A stretch of DNA of 64,000 nt from Nitrosospira sp. Nsp2 (GTDB taxonomy: Bacteria > Pseudomonadota > Gammaproteobacteria > Burkholderiales > Nitrosomonadaceae). Position numbers and translations under genes: made by a program. Of the stretch, positions 1 to 10,081 are shown one piece after another. The stretch's first letter is position 1; each line of letters begins with the position of its first letter. The notes below the pieces were generated by a model that was given only the letters and a program-made list of their open reading frames with translations, had not been told where the DNA came from and ran no database searches. The stretch lies in assembly GCF_003050965.1 (NCBI RefSeq), contig NZ_QAOU01000003.1:1-64000 (forward strand), read 5' to 3'.

Positions 1-96
1 GCCCCGGAGACCGACCTCAACGAGAGCAAAAAGCAGGGCAAGATGGTCCTCAAACCCGAGAAAAAGGATGAGGACGATGACGAGGATGAGGAGTAG
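1..96 (+). CDS. C-terminal end of an unidentified protein (partial)
   Basis: Frame 1 is open from the first base to a TAG at 94-96 and gives 31 residues. They begin APETDLNESKKQGKM and end in a run of Asp and Glu (DEDDDEDEE). Only this charged tail lies in the window, so the family cannot be named. An acidic tail of this kind is usually disordered. A hairpin 59 bases downstream (155-191) fits the end of this transcript. Confidence 0.5.
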   Translation, partial: APETDLNESKKQGKMVLKPEKKDEDDDEDEE

Positions 97-154
97 CGCG
101 ATCTATCCTCTTGCATCTCGTATCGCTTCTGCGGCGTTTCCTGTTACTTCAACC

Positions 155-191
155 AAACCGCTGGCTGCTCCTTTCGAGGGGCCAGCGGTTT
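155..191 (+). terminator. Hairpin after the partial first gene
   Basis: An 11-bp perfect inverted repeat, AAACCGCTGGC (155-165) and GCCAGCGGTTT (181-191), encloses a 15-nt loop. It is followed by CAATTATTT rather than a clean T run, so it is either a moderate intrinsic terminator or a 3' stabilising hairpin. Confidence 0.6.
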
Positions 192-329
192 CAATTATTT
201 AAGCCTGTCGCACTGACGATTTCGACCATCATTTTCCAGCCGGGATTTACGCGTGGATTCCCGATCTCCGTCTTCGCTCAAATGGCAGTATACTGAGCGT
301 TTCTTACAAGTAGTAGCGCATAGAAGATA

Positions 330-1112
330 ATGCTGCGTCACTTTCCCCAACCAAATACGGCCGGTGTTCATCGAATTCGTGACTACTTCATCGCGACCCT
401 GACATTCACTTGCGTCGCGATTAGCCTTAACCTCGACGCAAATGGCAGCCTTGGGCAGCAAAATACCATGGGTCTCATCGCATGGTCATTTCTGTTCGGG
501 TTGCTACTGGGCGAGAACAAGGAAGTCAGGATGCAAGTTATCGTGGCCGTGGCATTTGCTACGTTGGGGGAGCACTTCGCTTCCATCTACATGGGTGGCT
601 ATACTTATCGATTCGGGAATGTACCGGCGTACGTTCCGCCCGGTCATGGAATGGTTTATCTGACCGCCGTCGCCCTCGCCCGGTCCGGTCTTTTTCTGCT
701 GCATGCCCGAAAGATAGCAGCCTTTGTAATCGTGACATGCGGAGCGTGGTCACTGTGGGGAATCAGCGGATATCCTGAGCAAGGCGACCAGGTTGGGGCG
801 CTGCTGTTTTGTGTTTTTCTGATTTACCTGTTCAAGGGCCGCTCCCCCATGGTTTACCTGGCTGCCTTTTTTATTACCACCTGGCTGGAGCTGATTGGTA
901 CCGCCGCGGGGACCTGGAAATGGGCGACGCTTGAACCGATCTTCCAGCTGACACAAGGGAATCCGCCGAGCGGTGTCGCTGCCTGGTATTGCCTTGTTGA
1001 CGCAGTCGCCATTGGGTCCGCACCTGTGTTATTAAAGACGCTAAAAAAAGGCACGGACTGGGTTAAGGCAGGGAAGCCAAAAAACGCTGAGCAAGGCGTG
1101 AGAAATGACTGA
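330..1112 (+). CDS. Conserved integral membrane protein, unknown function
   Basis: 260 residues with about seven hydrophobic segments, starting near residue 23 (YFIATLTFTCVAISL). Further segments follow around residues 47-60, 65-80, 105-125, 130-145, 155-167 and 175-190. The C-terminus is short and basic. ATG 330 is preceded by AGAAG. I recognise no catalytic motif and cannot assign a family. It stands alone, between the hairpin at 155-191 and rhlE, so context gives no function. Codon use looks like that of the neighbouring chromosomal genes. Confidence 0.7.
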   Translation: MLRHFPQPNTAGVHRIRDYFIATLTFTCVAISLNLDANGSLGQQNTMGLIAWSFLFGLLLGENKEVRMQVIVAVAFATLGEHFASIYMGGYTYRFGNVPAYVPPGHGMVYLTAVALARSGLFLLHARKIAAFVIVTCGAWSLWGISGYPEQGDQVGALLFCVFLIYLFKGRSPMVYLAAFFITTWLELIGTAAGTWKWATLEPIFQLTQGNPPSGVAAWYCLVDAVAIGSAPVLLKTLKKGTDWVKAGKPKNAEQGVRND

Positions 1113-1285
1113 ATGAATTTTACATCTTGCTGACAGTCTAATAATAAATAATCAATGACCCGTTTACGCACAAAACGCCTCACACATTTATTTCCAGCCC
1201 TTGTCCTCCACAATTTTCCTATTTATAAACTGTTCTGTTTGAACCGCTCCAACCGTCAACGTTGGGCGATCCAAACGTAATATAT

Positions 1286-2830
1286 ATGTCATTCGCTCAA
1301 CTCAATCTTTCCGCTGAAATCATCCGCGCGATCGCAGATCAAGGTTATACAGAACCCACTCCGATCCAGACTCAGGCGATTCCACCCATCCTTGCAGGCA
1401 AGGACATAATGGGTGGCGCGCAAACAGGTACCGGCAAGACGGCAGGTTTTACCTTGCCGATGCTGCACCGCCTGCAGCCCGGCGCCAGCACCAGCGCTTC
1501 CCCCGCCCGGCATCCTATCCGCGCCCTCATACTCGTGCCTACACGCGAACTGGCGGTCCAGGTATACGAGAGCGTAAAGGCCTACGGCAAATACCTTCCG
1601 CTCAGGTGCAGCGCGATTTATGGCGGAGTCGACATCGATCCGCAAATAAAAGCATTACGTGCTGGAGTCGAGATTCTGGTTGCAACGCCGGGACGCCTCA
1701 TCGATCACGTACAGCAAAAAACCTTAACGCTCTCCAAACTTGAAATTCTGATACTGGATGAAGCCGACCGGATGCTGGATATGGGTTTTCTGCCGGATAT
1801 CAAGCGCATCCTCACCCTATTGCCGCCACAGCGTCAGAGCCTCATGTTCTCCGCCACATTCTCCGGGGAAATCAAGAAACTTGCGAACACCCTGCTAAAA
1901 GATCCGGTACTGATCGAAGTGGCAAGGCAAAATTCGATAGCTGAACTCATCACGCATGTAGTCTATCCCGTATCGCGAACCCGTAAACGAGAGCTCTTAA
2001 CCTACCTGATCAAGTCGCAGGATCTGAAACAGGTTCTGGTTTTTGTTCGCACCAAGCACGGCGCCAGCCGTTTGGCTCAGCAGTTGGAAAGAGACGGAAT
2101 TACGGCTACGGCGATTCATGGCGATAAAAGCCAGCCGCAACGTACTCAGGCGTTGGCGGAATTCAAGGAAGGCATTGCCAGCGTGCTGGTGGCAACCGAT
2201 GTTGCCGCACGCGGGTTAGACATCGAAGACCTGCCACATGTGGTTAACTTCGAGTTGCCTACTACGCCCGAGGATTATATTCACCGGATCGGTCGTACGG
2301 GTCGCGCCGGCACCAAAGGTGATGCAATTTCCCTCGTGTGCGAGGATGAGCAGGAACTGCTGAACGGCATAGAGAAACTTCTCAAATTCAAACTCGATTC
2401 CAGAGTAATTACTGGATTCGAGGCCGACACAAAACTCGACCAAGGTGGTGAATCACAGCGTGGGCAGGTCAGGGACGCCCATGGAGGCGAAGCAGCCAGA
2501 TCGGGCCAGAAGAAGCCTGTCGAGCCGCACCCTGCCGCGGCGGAAAAAAGCAAGTCACCGCTCCCGTCGGACGGACAATCGTCCCGAGGCCAAGCGGAGC
2601 TCAAGAGTTATCGGGGGCGCTCCCGCATGAGCGGAGGGAAACCTAAAGGCGTGGAGGACCCGTTATTCACCCAGCCTTATATCCCATCGCAGCCAACTTC
2701 GCCTGCCCCTTCAATCCCCCAGCCAACAGATAGCCCGTCACATTATCATCGCTCAGGGCGACACAACAAACCATTGGCTGCTCTATTTCGGCCACGTTCA
2801 CCCGACAAACCCAAGCAGGACGAGTCGTGA
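1286..2830 (+). CDS. rhlE: DEAD-box ATP-dependent RNA helicase, RhlE type
   Basis: 514 residues. It unwinds structured RNA during ribosome assembly, mRNA turnover or cold adaptation. The Q-motif region lies near residues 3-28, Walker A AQTGTGKT at 45-52, DEAD at 158-161, SAT at 189-191 and [10 protein letters not shown] at 333-342. Residues from about 390 to the end form a low-complexity, Pro/Ser/basic tail typical of RhlE proteins, which binds RNA loosely. ATG 1286 starts the usual MSFAQLNL N-terminus; an in-frame TTG at 1262 would add eight residues without family support. The stop is 1 bp before the adenosyltransferase gene, so the two are probably co-transcribed. Confidence 0.95.
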   Translation: MSFAQLNLSAEIIRAIADQGYTEPTPIQTQAIPPILAGKDIMGGAQTGTGKTAGFTLPMLHRLQPGASTSASPARHPIRALILVPTRELAVQVYESVKAYGKYLPLRCSAIYGGVDIDPQIKALRAGVEILVATPGRLIDHVQQKTLTLSKLEILILDEADRMLDMGFLPDIKRILTLLPPQRQSLMFSATFSGEIKKLANTLLKDPVLIEVARQNSIAELITHVVYPVSRTRKRELLTYLIKSQDLKQVLVFVRTKHGASRLAQQLERDGITATAIHGDKSQPQRTQALAEFKEGIASVLVATDVAARGLDIEDLPHVVNFELPTTPEDYIHRIGRTGRAGTKGDAISLVCEDEQELLNGIEKLLKFKLDSRVITGFEADTKLDQGGESQRGQVRDAHGGEAARSGQKKPVEPHPAAAEKSKSPLPSDGQSSRGQAELKSYRGRSRMSGGKPKGVEDPLFTQPYIPSQPTSPAPSIPQPTDSPSHYHRSGRHNKPLAALFRPRSPDKPKQDES

Positions 2831-2831
2831 C

Positions 2832-3398
2832 ATGGGAAAGCGCCTGACCCGAATCTATACGCGCACCGGCGATGACGGTACAACAGGGCTCGGCGATGGA
2901 GCCCGAACGGGCAAGGAGAGCCTGCGTATCGAAGCTATCGGAACAGTGGACGAATTAAACAGCCACATCGGGGTCTTGCTTTCAGGCAGGCTTCAGGAGG
3001 ATATGCGCAGCCGGATGGAAAATGTCCAGCATGATTTATTCGACCTGGGTGGGGACCTGAGCATTCCCGGACGCGTAAGCATGAACGAAGCGCAAGTCAG
3101 CCGTCTGGAAAAAGAGCTCGACGAATATAACGCCAGCCTGGCTCCGCTAAAGGAATTCATACTGCCTGGCGGAACCCCTCTCGCCGCGACATGCCACGTC
3201 GCGCGTTCAGTGTGCCGACGAGCCGAACGGTGCGTGATGAGGCTTTACCGCGCCGAAACCGCGGTACCCTGCCACATCCATTATCTTAACCGCCTATCTG
3301 ATCTTTTATTCGTGCTATGCCGCGTCCTCAACCGTGAACACGGGGTCGATGACGTGATGTGGCAGCCGGGTAAGACGCGTAGCATTGAGGCAGCGTAG
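2832..3398 (+). CDS. pduO: Cob(I)alamin adenosyltransferase, PduO type
   Basis: 188 residues. It transfers the adenosyl group of ATP to cob(I)alamin to make coenzyme B12. The ATP-binding N-terminal motif TRTGDDGTTGLGDG occupies residues 10-23. The family signature ARSVCRRAERC lies at 124-134 and NRLSDLLF at 153-160. ATG 2832 follows the rhlE stop by one base. Its 3' end faces lspA with 6 bp between them. A FecCD/BtuC-type permease gene at 48202 may supply corrinoid, though it is unlinked. Confidence 0.93.
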   Translation: MGKRLTRIYTRTGDDGTTGLGDGARTGKESLRIEAIGTVDELNSHIGVLLSGRLQEDMRSRMENVQHDLFDLGGDLSIPGRVSMNEAQVSRLEKELDEYNASLAPLKEFILPGGTPLAATCHVARSVCRRAERCVMRLYRAETAVPCHIHYLNRLSDLLFVLCRVLNREHGVDDVMWQPGKTRSIEAA

Positions 3399-3404
3399 GC
3401 GCCT

Positions 3405-3884
3405 TTACTGGCCGTTGACTTTTGGTTCCTTGCGCAAAAAACTGTCCAGTATTAGCGACGCCGCGCCGAGGAAAATGGCCGAGTCGGCAATATTGAACGC
3501 CGGCCAGTGGTAGCCGGCAACATGGAAATCGAGGAAATCGACCACATGGCCCAAGGCAATGCGATCCCACAGATTGCCTAGCGCACCGCCTAATATCAGG
3601 CTCAACGCCAGACAAAACAGTTTGTCCGCTGCATGCTTGCGCAGCAGATAGATGATGAGAATGGAAGCGCCCGCGGCAACAACGCTGAAAAACCAGCGTT
3701 GCCATCCGCCGGCGTCACTTAGAAAACTGAACGCGGCGCCGGCATTATAGGTTAGCACCAGATTGAAAAACGCCGTCAGCGGAATTTGTTCACCGTGAAA
3801 TAATATAGCTTCCACCCAGCGCTTGGTGACTAAATCCAGCACCAGCACAACTAATGCAAGGGCAAGGCTGACCTGCAATTTCAT
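3405..3884 (-). CDS. lspA: Lipoprotein signal peptidase (signal peptidase II)
   Basis: 159 residues, the usual family length. This inner-membrane aspartyl protease removes signal peptides from diacylglyceryl-modified prolipoproteins. It has four hydrophobic segments. The catalytic aspartates sit in GHVVDF (Asp116) and NIADS (Asp134), and the conserved TYNAGAAFS segment is present. I chose ATG 3884 (MKLQVSLALAL); a GTG at 3896 would add four residues. It is the last gene of ribF-ileS-lspA, starting 21 bp after the ileS stop (9 bp if GTG is used). Confidence 0.95.
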   Translation of the reverse strand: MKLQVSLALALVVLVLDLVTKRWVEAILFHGEQIPLTAFFNLVLTYNAGAAFSFLSDAGGWQRWFFSVVAAGASILIIYLLRKHAADKLFCLALSLILGGALGNLWDRIALGHVVDFLDFHVAGYHWPAFNIADSAIFLGAASLILDSFLRKEPKVNGQ

Positions 3885-3905
3885 CCCGCCCGCCACGTCA
3901 TTGTC

Positions 3906-6734
3906 TCAGGCATACCGCCGGGCCTCTCCAGAACCATATAAATTGGATACGCAGCGCCCGCAAATGGTGGGGTGCGACGGGTCGACACCTACGTCCGCGC
4001 GATAATGCCAGCAGCGCTCGCATTTCGGGTGTGCAGAAGGGGTAACCCGGGTTGCTTCGCTGGCGGAATCCTCCGAACGAGATACTCGCGCCGACGATGT
4101 GACCAATATCAACCTGAGATCGTCTCCAAGCGAGTCGAGCAGCGAGAAATCCTCTCCGGAGGTGCGTATCTCCACGGCAGCAGCAAGCGATGAGCCGATC
4201 TCGCCCCGCACGCGCGCCTCTTCCAATCGTCCCTGAACTTGCGAGCGCAATTGGCGGATCCGCGCCCAACGGGCCATCAGTGCTTCTTCATCCTGCTGTA
4301 GCGGCAATTCATGCCATGTATGCAAGAGAACACTATCCTCAGTGGCGCCAATCAGAGATTGCCACACCTCTTCAGCTGTAAAGCTCAGGATGGGTGCAAA
4401 CAGCCGCACCAGGCTGTGGGCGATATGGTGCAGCGCGCCTTGCGCCGATCGGCGCGGAAGGCCCTTTGCCGCCGCCGTATAAAGCCGGTCCTTGAGAACG
4501 TCGAGATAGAATCCGCCCAGGTCCTCGGAACAATAATTGTGCAGACGATGGACGATGAGGTGAAAATCGTAGCGCTTGTAATCCTCGGTCAAATCATCCT
4601 GAAGCCTTCTCGTGAAGGCCAGCATATAACGGTCGATTTCGAGCCACTCCTCAACCGGTACCGCATCGGCCACGGGATCGAAGTCCGCCAGATTAGCAAG
4701 AAGAAATCGAAGCGTGTTGCGTATGCGCCGGTAGCTCTCAACCACGCGCTTGAGAATTTCGTCAGAGATTGAAAGCTCTCCGGAATAGTCGGTAGAGCCG
4801 ACCCACAGTCGAAGAATATCCGCTCCCCAGGTGTCCATCACTTTTTGCGGCGCGATGACATTGCCCTTGGATTTGCTCATCTTGTGACCATGCCCATCGA
4901 CGACGAAACCGTGCGTGAGCAATGCATCGTAGGGGGCGCGTCCGTCAATCGCGCAACCCGTCAATAGAGAGGACTGAAACCATCCCCGATGCTGGTCGGA
5001 ACCCTCCAGATATAAATCGGCGGGATAACAAAGCTCGGGGTTGCGCTTGAGTACCGTATCATGGGTTGTTCCTGAGTCGAACCACACATCCAGCGTATGT
5101 GTGAGTTTCTTGTAATCCTTGATTTCATGCCCAAGCAGTTCCTCCGCGTCGAGGCTGAACCATCCTTCGATACCCTGCTGCTCCACGCGGCACGCCACCT
5201 GCTCCAACAACTCACTGGTGCGAGGGTGCAGCTCCTGCGTTTCCCTGTTTACGAACAGCGCCATCGGCACTCCCCAGTTGCGCTGCCGCGACACGCACCA
5301 GTCGGGACGAGTTTTGACCATCGCATCCAGCCGCGCACGACCCCAGGAAGGATAAAACGCAGTTGCTTCCACCGCAGCTTTCGCCGCTTCGCGCAAGGTT
5401 TGGCTTACTTCTGCCGGATTGCTGTTCCTGACCCGCTTGTCCATGGAAATAAACCACTGAGGCGTCGCGCGAAAGATAATCGGTGTACGATGCCGCCAAC
5501 AGTGAGGATAGCTATGCTGAAGCTTCTCCACCTTCAGCAACGTGCCGTTCGCCTCCAGCTGCTGAATTACCACCTCGTTGGCTTTCCACACCAGGAGACC
5601 ACCGACGAGCGGCACATGAGCAAAAAACCGGCCATCGTCTCCAACGGGGTTTTCAACCGGCAAATCATACTTCTGTCCTACGACATAGTCATCCGCGCCA
5701 TGCGCCGGAGCAGTGTGCACCGCGCCCGTCCCGGCCTCCATCGTGACATGGTCCCCGAGAATAATAGGGACCTGCCGCGGGTAGAATGGGTGCTGCAACA
5801 GGATATTTTCAAGCTGGCGCCCGGCACATCCTCCCAAGACGTTAACGCTGGCCCTATCGATGCCATAGCGTTGCAGCGCGCTATCAGCCAGTGCATCGGC
5901 AAGGAGCAAGCACTCACTCCCTGTATCCAAGACGGTGTAGTTAGCATCAGGATTCAGGCTAACCGCCTGGTTTGCGGGCAACGTCCACGGTGTGGTTGTC
6001 CAGATAACTACGTTAACCGGTTTAGCTGATACATCCGTCGAAACGGAGCCACCCGACTGGTTGCGGATTTTTTTCCAGAACGCATCAGCATCCACCACCC
6101 TGAATTTCACGTCTATCGCCGGCGAAGTCTTGTCTTCATATTCAACCTCCGCTTCCGCCAGCGCCGAACCGCAATCTATGCACCAGTTGACGGGTTTTTG
6201 TCCCTGATAGAGATATCCCCTTTCGTAGACCTTCCCGAGCGCGCGGATAATCCCCGCCTCCGTCTTATAATTCATCGTGAGGTAGGGGTGATCCCAGTCA
6301 CCCAGCACGCCCAAGCGAATGAAATCCGCCTTCTGCCGCGTCACCTGCTCTTGCGCAAAAGCGCGGCACAGTTCTCGCACCTTGTCGCCCGGCAAATTCT
6401 TGCCATACTTTTTCTCAATCTGATGCTCAATCGGCAGCCCATGGCAATCCCAGCCAGGCACATAAGGCGCGTCGAAGCCGGCCAGCGTCTTCGACTTGAT
6501 AATTATATCTTTCAATATCTTGTTGACCGCATGGCCTATGTGTATATCGCCATTAGCGTAGGGGGGACCATCGTGAAGCACGAATTTAGGGCGGCCTTTG
6601 CAAACTTCGCGGATTTTCTGGTAGAGGTTCTTCTCCTGCCAGGCCTTGAGCATGACAGGCTCGCGCCTGGCAAGGTCGCCGCGCATCGGAAAAGGCGTTT
6701 CAGGCAGATTGAGCGTCTTCTTATAGTCGGTCAT
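3906..6734 (-). CDS. ileS: Isoleucyl-tRNA synthetase
   Basis: 942 residues, full length for the bacterial class I enzyme that charges tRNA-Ile and edits valine. The HIGH motif (HIGH) is at residues 65-68 and KMSKS at 618-622. The connective peptide 1 editing domain lies between them, and the anticodon-binding domain follows. The C-terminal zinc finger is visible as CERCWHY and CGRC near residues 905-925. The start [13 protein letters not shown] is standard. It follows ribF by 16 bp and precedes lspA, the common proteobacterial order. Confidence 0.98.
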   Translation of the reverse strand: MTDYKKTLNLPETPFPMRGDLARREPVMLKAWQEKNLYQKIREVCKGRPKFVLHDGPPYANGDIHIGHAVNKILKDIIIKSKTLAGFDAPYVPGWDCHGLPIEHQIEKKYGKNLPGDKVRELCRAFAQEQVTRQKADFIRLGVLGDWDHPYLTMNYKTEAGIIRALGKVYERGYLYQGQKPVNWCIDCGSALAEAEVEYEDKTSPAIDVKFRVVDADAFWKKIRNQSGGSVSTDVSAKPVNVVIWTTTPWTLPANQAVSLNPDANYTVLDTGSECLLLADALADSALQRYGIDRASVNVLGGCAGRQLENILLQHPFYPRQVPIILGDHVTMEAGTGAVHTAPAHGADDYVVGQKYDLPVENPVGDDGRFFAHVPLVGGLLVWKANEVVIQQLEANGTLLKVEKLQHSYPHCWRHRTPIIFRATPQWFISMDKRVRNSNPAEVSQTLREAAKAAVEATAFYPSWGRARLDAMVKTRPDWCVSRQRNWGVPMALFVNRETQELHPRTSELLEQVACRVEQQGIEGWFSLDAEELLGHEIKDYKKLTHTLDVWFDSGTTHDTVLKRNPELCYPADLYLEGSDQHRGWFQSSLLTGCAIDGRAPYDALLTHGFVVDGHGHKMSKSKGNVIAPQKVMDTWGADILRLWVGSTDYSGELSISDEILKRVVESYRRIRNTLRFLLANLADFDPVADAVPVEEWLEIDRYMLAFTRRLQDDLTEDYKRYDFHLIVHRLHNYCSEDLGGFYLDVLKDRLYTAAAKGLPRRSAQGALHHIAHSLVRLFAPILSFTAEEVWQSLIGATEDSVLLHTWHELPLQQDEEALMARWARIRQLRSQVQGRLEEARVRGEIGSSLAAAVEIRTSGEDFSLLDSLGDDLRLILVTSSARVSRSEDSASEATRVTPSAHPKCERCWHYRADVGVDPSHPTICGRCVSNLYGSGEARRYA

Positions 6735-6750
6735 GTGAGATAGGCGAAAG

Positions 6751-7731
6751 TCAGTTCGATCTTAGAAGCTTATTGCCGATCCTGGCTGTGGGCCGAGAGG
6801 TGCTGAAAAAGTTCTTCGCGTCCCACACGTCCTGCCCAATCTGTTTAGTGAGCGACGCAAGGTCCGGGTATTTTTCTTCATCCCGAAGTTTAAGCAGAAA
6901 ATGCACGCGAACATGCTCTCCATAAATCTCACGGTTGAAATCGAACAGGTGCACTTCCAGAACCGGCAACCCATGCTCATGAACGGTTGGGCGCAGGCCC
7001 AGACTGGCTACACCTTGCAACGGCGAAGGCGAAAATGTCGATGCATCACCCTCCACCTCTACCGCGAATATGCCCGAAAGCGGCGGCCGGTTGTGCTTCA
7101 ATTGAATATTGGCAGTGGGAAAGCCGATCTTCTTACCCAGCTTGTCACCACTGACTACCCGCCCGCTGATGCTATAAGGACGCCCCAACAGGCGTTGCAC
7201 CAAATCCAGATCGTCGCAAGCGAGGGCCTGGCGAACCGCTGTGCTTGAAACTCGCAATCCATCCACGGTGTAGCCCGGCATTTCCTCCACATCAAAGCCG
7301 AGGTCGGTCGAAAATGCTTTCAACATGTAAAAATCCCCGGCTCGGCGAGCGCCAAAGCGGAAATCGTCTCCTACCAGAATCCAGCGAGCGGCAAGCCCGT
7401 GCTGCAGGATACGAACAATAAAATCTTCCGCCTGGATCTTTGCGAAGTCGAAATTAAAGCGGCATATCTGCACTCGTTCCACCCCGGCCGCCGCCAGCAA
7501 CTCCAGTTTCTCCCGTAGGCTGGTGAGCCGGGTGGGGGCCTTATCCGGTGCGAAAAATTCGCGCGGATGTGGCTCGAAAATCATCACGCACGTGGCGAGC
7601 TCGAGCCGGGCAGCAGCATCCTTCAGACGCGCAAGCATCGCCTGGTGGCCGAGATGCACACCATCAAAGTTGCCTATGGTGAGCGCAACGGGAGCTTCAG
7701 CCTGAACGGGAATACCGTGGGAAACGCGCAT
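6751..7731 (-). CDS. ribF: Bifunctional riboflavin kinase / FAD synthetase
   Basis: 326 residues. It makes FMN and then FAD from riboflavin and ATP. The nucleotidyltransferase signature [10 protein letters not shown] is at residues 20-29. The riboflavin-kinase domain begins near residue 185 ([20 protein letters not shown]). ATG 7731 gives the family N-terminus; a TTG three codons upstream is the alternative. It is the first gene of ribF-ileS-lspA. Its promoter should lie in 7740-7940, next to the oppositely read tRNA-Phe locus. Confidence 0.96.
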   Translation of the reverse strand: MRVSHGIPVQAEAPVALTIGNFDGVHLGHQAMLARLKDAAARLELATCVMIFEPHPREFFAPDKAPTRLTSLREKLELLAAAGVERVQICRFNFDFAKIQAEDFIVRILQHGLAARWILVGDDFRFGARRAGDFYMLKAFSTDLGFDVEEMPGYTVDGLRVSSTAVRQALACDDLDLVQRLLGRPYSISGRVVSGDKLGKKIGFPTANIQLKHNRPPLSGIFAVEVEGDASTFSPSPLQGVASLGLRPTVHEHGLPVLEVHLFDFNREIYGEHVRVHFLLKLRDEEKYPDLASLTKQIGQDVWDAKNFFSTSRPTARIGNKLLRSN

Positions 7732-7944
7732 GACATACAACTGCTAAAATACTGAATTGTAGCCTGTTTTATCTGCCCGGGTCTATACGGCGTGTATAAG
7801 AGCCATGCGAGACTGGCTCAATCGCAGAAAGGAATTTTTTCTATCGCAGTCTTGGGAAAGTGCCCCTGGAAGATTAAGCGTGTGTAATATCGCCGTCCTG
7901 GACCAATTCCATATCCGCCTTTTGTTTCCAACGAAGGGACGCTG

Positions 7945-7953
7945 TGCTAGAAT
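7945..7953 (+). promoter_or_regulatory. Extended -10 promoter element upstream of the tRNA-Phe array
   Basis: TGC followed by TAGAAT (7948-7953) forms an extended -10 element and is followed by the GC-rich TTGCGCCG typical of stable-RNA promoters. The -35 is weak (about TTTCCA). Transcription would start near 7960, read through the tandem tRNA-Phe half units and the intact tRNA-Phe, and stop at the terminator at 8661-8700. Confidence 0.5.
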
Positions 7954-8021
7954 TGCGCCGTAAAAAAAGAACCTTGGCATTTTGTTCGGTTAGATAAAGC
8001 CTTGGGCTTTCTGTTTAAAGT

Positions 8022-8056
8022 GGCCAAGTAGCTCAGTCGGTAGAGCAGAGGACTGA
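8022..8056 (+). pseudogene. tRNA-Phe 5' half, copy 1
   Basis: 35 nt identical to the first 35 nt of the tRNA-Phe gene at 8551: acceptor 5' strand, D arm and anticodon 5' stem through GACTGA. The sequence then departs inside the anticodon loop, so no functional tRNA can form from this copy. Confidence 0.85.
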
Positions 8057-8196
8057 CAACATGGATCGACGTCTCATGGCGAGACTTGTTGCAGAGAAGG
8101 CTAACATGACCTTTTGGGGGCATGTTAAGAACGGCGCAAGCCGGACGGCCGGAGCTAAAATCCTTGTACTGACATATTGCGGTTTTTGTTTAAAGT

Positions 8197-8231
8197 GGCC
8201 AAGTAGTTCAGTCGGTAGAGCAGAGGACTGA
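8197..8231 (+). pseudogene. tRNA-Phe 5' half, copy 2
   Basis: 35 nt matching the tRNA-Phe 5' half with one change in the D arm (TAGTTCAG instead of TAGCTCAG). It diverges after GACTGA like the other two copies and lacks anticodon 3' stem, variable region and T arm. Confidence 0.85.
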
Positions 8232-8373
8232 CAACACGGCTCGACATGTATCATGGCGCGACTTGTTGCAGAGAAGGCTAACATGGCCTCCTGAGGGCAT
8301 GTTAAGAACGGCGCAAGCCGCGCGGCCGGAGCTAAAATCCTTGTACTGACATATTGCGGTTTTTGTTTAAAGT

Positions 8374-8408
8374 GGCCAAGTAGCTCAGTCGGTAGAGCAG
8401 AGGACTGA
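8374..8408 (+). pseudogene. tRNA-Phe 5' half, copy 3
   Basis: 35 nt identical to the tRNA-Phe 5' half. The insert that follows carries the best-formed hairpin of the three (CAACAAGTC paired with GACTTGTTG, nine pairs). The unit leads directly into the intact tRNA-Phe at 8551. Confidence 0.85.
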
Positions 8409-8550
8409 CAACAAGTCTCGACATGTATCATGGCGCGACTTGTTGCAGAGAAGGCTAACATGACCTTTTGAGGGCATGTTAAGAACGGCGCAAGCCGGGC
8501 GGCCGGAGCTAAAATCCCTGTACTGACATATTGCGGTTTTTGTTTAACGT

Positions 8551-8626
<76 letters not shown>

Positions 8627-8660
8627 AATGATTGTTTTATCCCGTCCAAAGAAGTCCGCG

Positions 8661-8700
8661 AAACCCGCTCCCATCCTGGCGATTAGCGGGTTTTTTGTTT
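8661..8700 (+). terminator. Intrinsic terminator of tRNA-Phe
   Basis: A 9-bp stem AAACCCGCT (8661-8669) and AGCGGGTTT (8685-8693) with a 15-nt loop runs into TTTTTTGTTT. It closes the tRNA-Phe transcript 34 nt after the CCA end. Confidence 0.85.
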
Positions 8701-8851
8701 TACGCCATTCATTCCCGTCCATTGCAATCCACCTACTATTGTTACTATATTTCGAAAATGCCTCCGGGGGATAGCGTGAAAAAAAGCGGACTATTTTTGA
8801 GCGTACAATACGGCGCTGCTATTTCTGTTTACGTTTCCGCGGGAGCGGGTT

Positions 8852-10081
8852 ATGGAACCGATAGATCACTCCAATTTTAATGTTCGAAATGATGAAGGAA
8901 TCACTCCACTAGAGGAACTTAGTTCCGATAGCACCGGCAGCGGGCTTGAGGCCGAGCCTGCACTCCCAGACATAGCAGACATTCGGGCACCGTTCGATCC
9001 GAAGTTGATTGATGTAATCACCCATCAACGAACAGTCGACTTGCTTATGGCACGTCTTGGGCATGGGGAGATGGACCTCTCTCCAGATTTTCAGCGCCGA
9101 GCAAACCTCTGGAGCAATGCTCGGAAAAGCGGCCTTATCGAATCCATGCTCTTACGTATTCCGATACCATCGCTCTACGTCGCTGAAGACAAGTCGGGAA
9201 ACTATCAGGTAGTGGATGGGCTTCAACGGTTGTGTGCGATTGCCCACTTCGTGAGAGTCAGTAGCTTGAATAAAGAATTAAAGACGACTCTGGACCCGCT
9301 GAGGCTTACCGGTCTACAGTCTCTAAGGAACGACTTGGATAATAATGGGTACGATGATCTGCCGCGTCCCCTACAACGACGAATCATGGAAACCGAGTTA
9401 ACCTTGCACGTAATTCGGGCTGGTACACCCCCCAATGTCAAATTCAATATTTTTTCACGGATAAATCAAGGCGGGCTGCCACTAAAATCTCAAGAAATTC
9501 GTAATGCGATCTACCCCGGTAAATGGCGCGAGCACATTCGAAATATGGCAGTAAGCCAGGACTTTCTTAGGGCTACAGAAGGAAAAATCAAAGGTGAACG
9601 TCTAGAGGACCATGAGTTAGTACTTCGTTTCGCGGCGCTTTATTCATTGCCTCAGGACGAGAAGCGACAACCTGATGAAAACTTAGATGAATTCCTAAAC
9701 GAGTTTGTTGAAAAGCGGGCCGCTGGTTGGACCGAACAGAGGTGGCAAGAAATGGAGGCAGCCTTTAATCATTCGATGAGGGCGGCCCAACTTGTCTTTG
9801 GCCGTATTGCTTTTCGTAAATACTCTACTACCGATGAGGCTAGGCTGCCTATTAATCGCGGGCTGTTCGAAACTGAGGCTGTGGCTTTAGCCTGGCGTAC
9901 CGATGAGGAGATAAACGCGTTAGCGGCACGCTCAAGCAAAGTCATAGAGGAATTCGGCCGCAAATTCTCTTCCGAGAAAGACTTTTCCAATGCACTTCTT
10001 TATGCGACGGGAAAGGGGTCAGCATCGAATAAACGGCTGGAGGTTATAAACGCCATCTTTGACGGGGCCCTCGATGCTTGA
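8852..10081 (+). CDS. DUF262 (GmrSD N-domain-like) protein, first gene of a three-gene cassette
   Basis: 409 residues. Residues about 57-230 match the DUF262/ParB-like fold by motif: a polar stretch (DLSPDFQRRANLW) and VDGLQR at 121-126, the counterpart of DGQQR. In GmrS and related proteins this site binds or hydrolyses nucleotide. The C-terminal part is helical with no visible DUF1524 HNH motif, so this is not a complete GmrSD restriction enzyme. ATG 8852 is preceded by GGGAG. It overlaps the ATPase gene by 8 bp, which indicates translational coupling. It lies just past tRNA-Phe in a probable island. A defence role is an inference from family and context. Confidence 0.85.
   Translation: MEPIDHSNFNVRNDEGITPLEELSSDSTGSGLEAEPALPDIADIRAPFDPKLIDVITHQRTVDLLMARLGHGEMDLSPDFQRRANLWSNARKSGLIESMLLRIPIPSLYVAEDKSGNYQVVDGLQRLCAIAHFVRVSSLNKELKTTLDPLRLTGLQSLRNDLDNNGYDDLPRPLQRRIMETELTLHVIRAGTPPNVKFNIFSRINQGGLPLKSQEIRNAIYPGKWREHIRNMAVSQDFLRATEGKIKGERLEDHELVLRFAALYSLPQDEKRQPDENLDEFLNEFVEKRAAGWTEQRWQEMEAAFNHSMRAAQLVFGRIAFRKYSTTDEARLPINRGLFETEAVALAWRTDEEINALAARSSKVIEEFGRKFSSEKDFSNALLYATGKGSASNKRLEVINAIFDGALDA

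Larger units (their letters stand above)
8022..8550 (+). repeat. Three tandem 175-177 bp units, each led by a tRNA-Phe 5' half
   Basis: Units start at 8022, 8197 and 8374, and the intact tRNA-Phe starts at 8551, giving periods of 175, 177 and 177 bp. Each unit holds the first 35 nt of tRNA-Phe, then about 100 nt of inserted sequence beginning CAAC, then TAAAATCCTTGT or a one-base variant, then TTTGTTTAA up to the next copy. The inserts share inverted repeats: CAACAAGTC/GACTTGTTG in unit 3 (shorter in units 1 and 2), TAACATG/CATGTTA in all three, and CGGC-GCAA-GCCG. Units 2 and 3 differ at roughly ten positions. None has a T arm. The complement is open and gives a repetitive false protein. Confidence 0.9.

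Noticed and set aside
8057-8196. Group I intron in the tRNA-Phe anticodon loop
   Set aside because: The insert of about 100 nt is too short for a group I core. The 5' exon would end in A rather than the U needed for the conserved U-G pair, and only about 11 nt of the 3' exon resume before the text departs again. The intact tRNA-Phe has no insert.
8852-10081. GmrSD type IV restriction enzyme
   Set aside because: Only the DUF262 half is present. No DUF1524 HNH motif follows in this protein or the next, so it is not a complete GmrSD.
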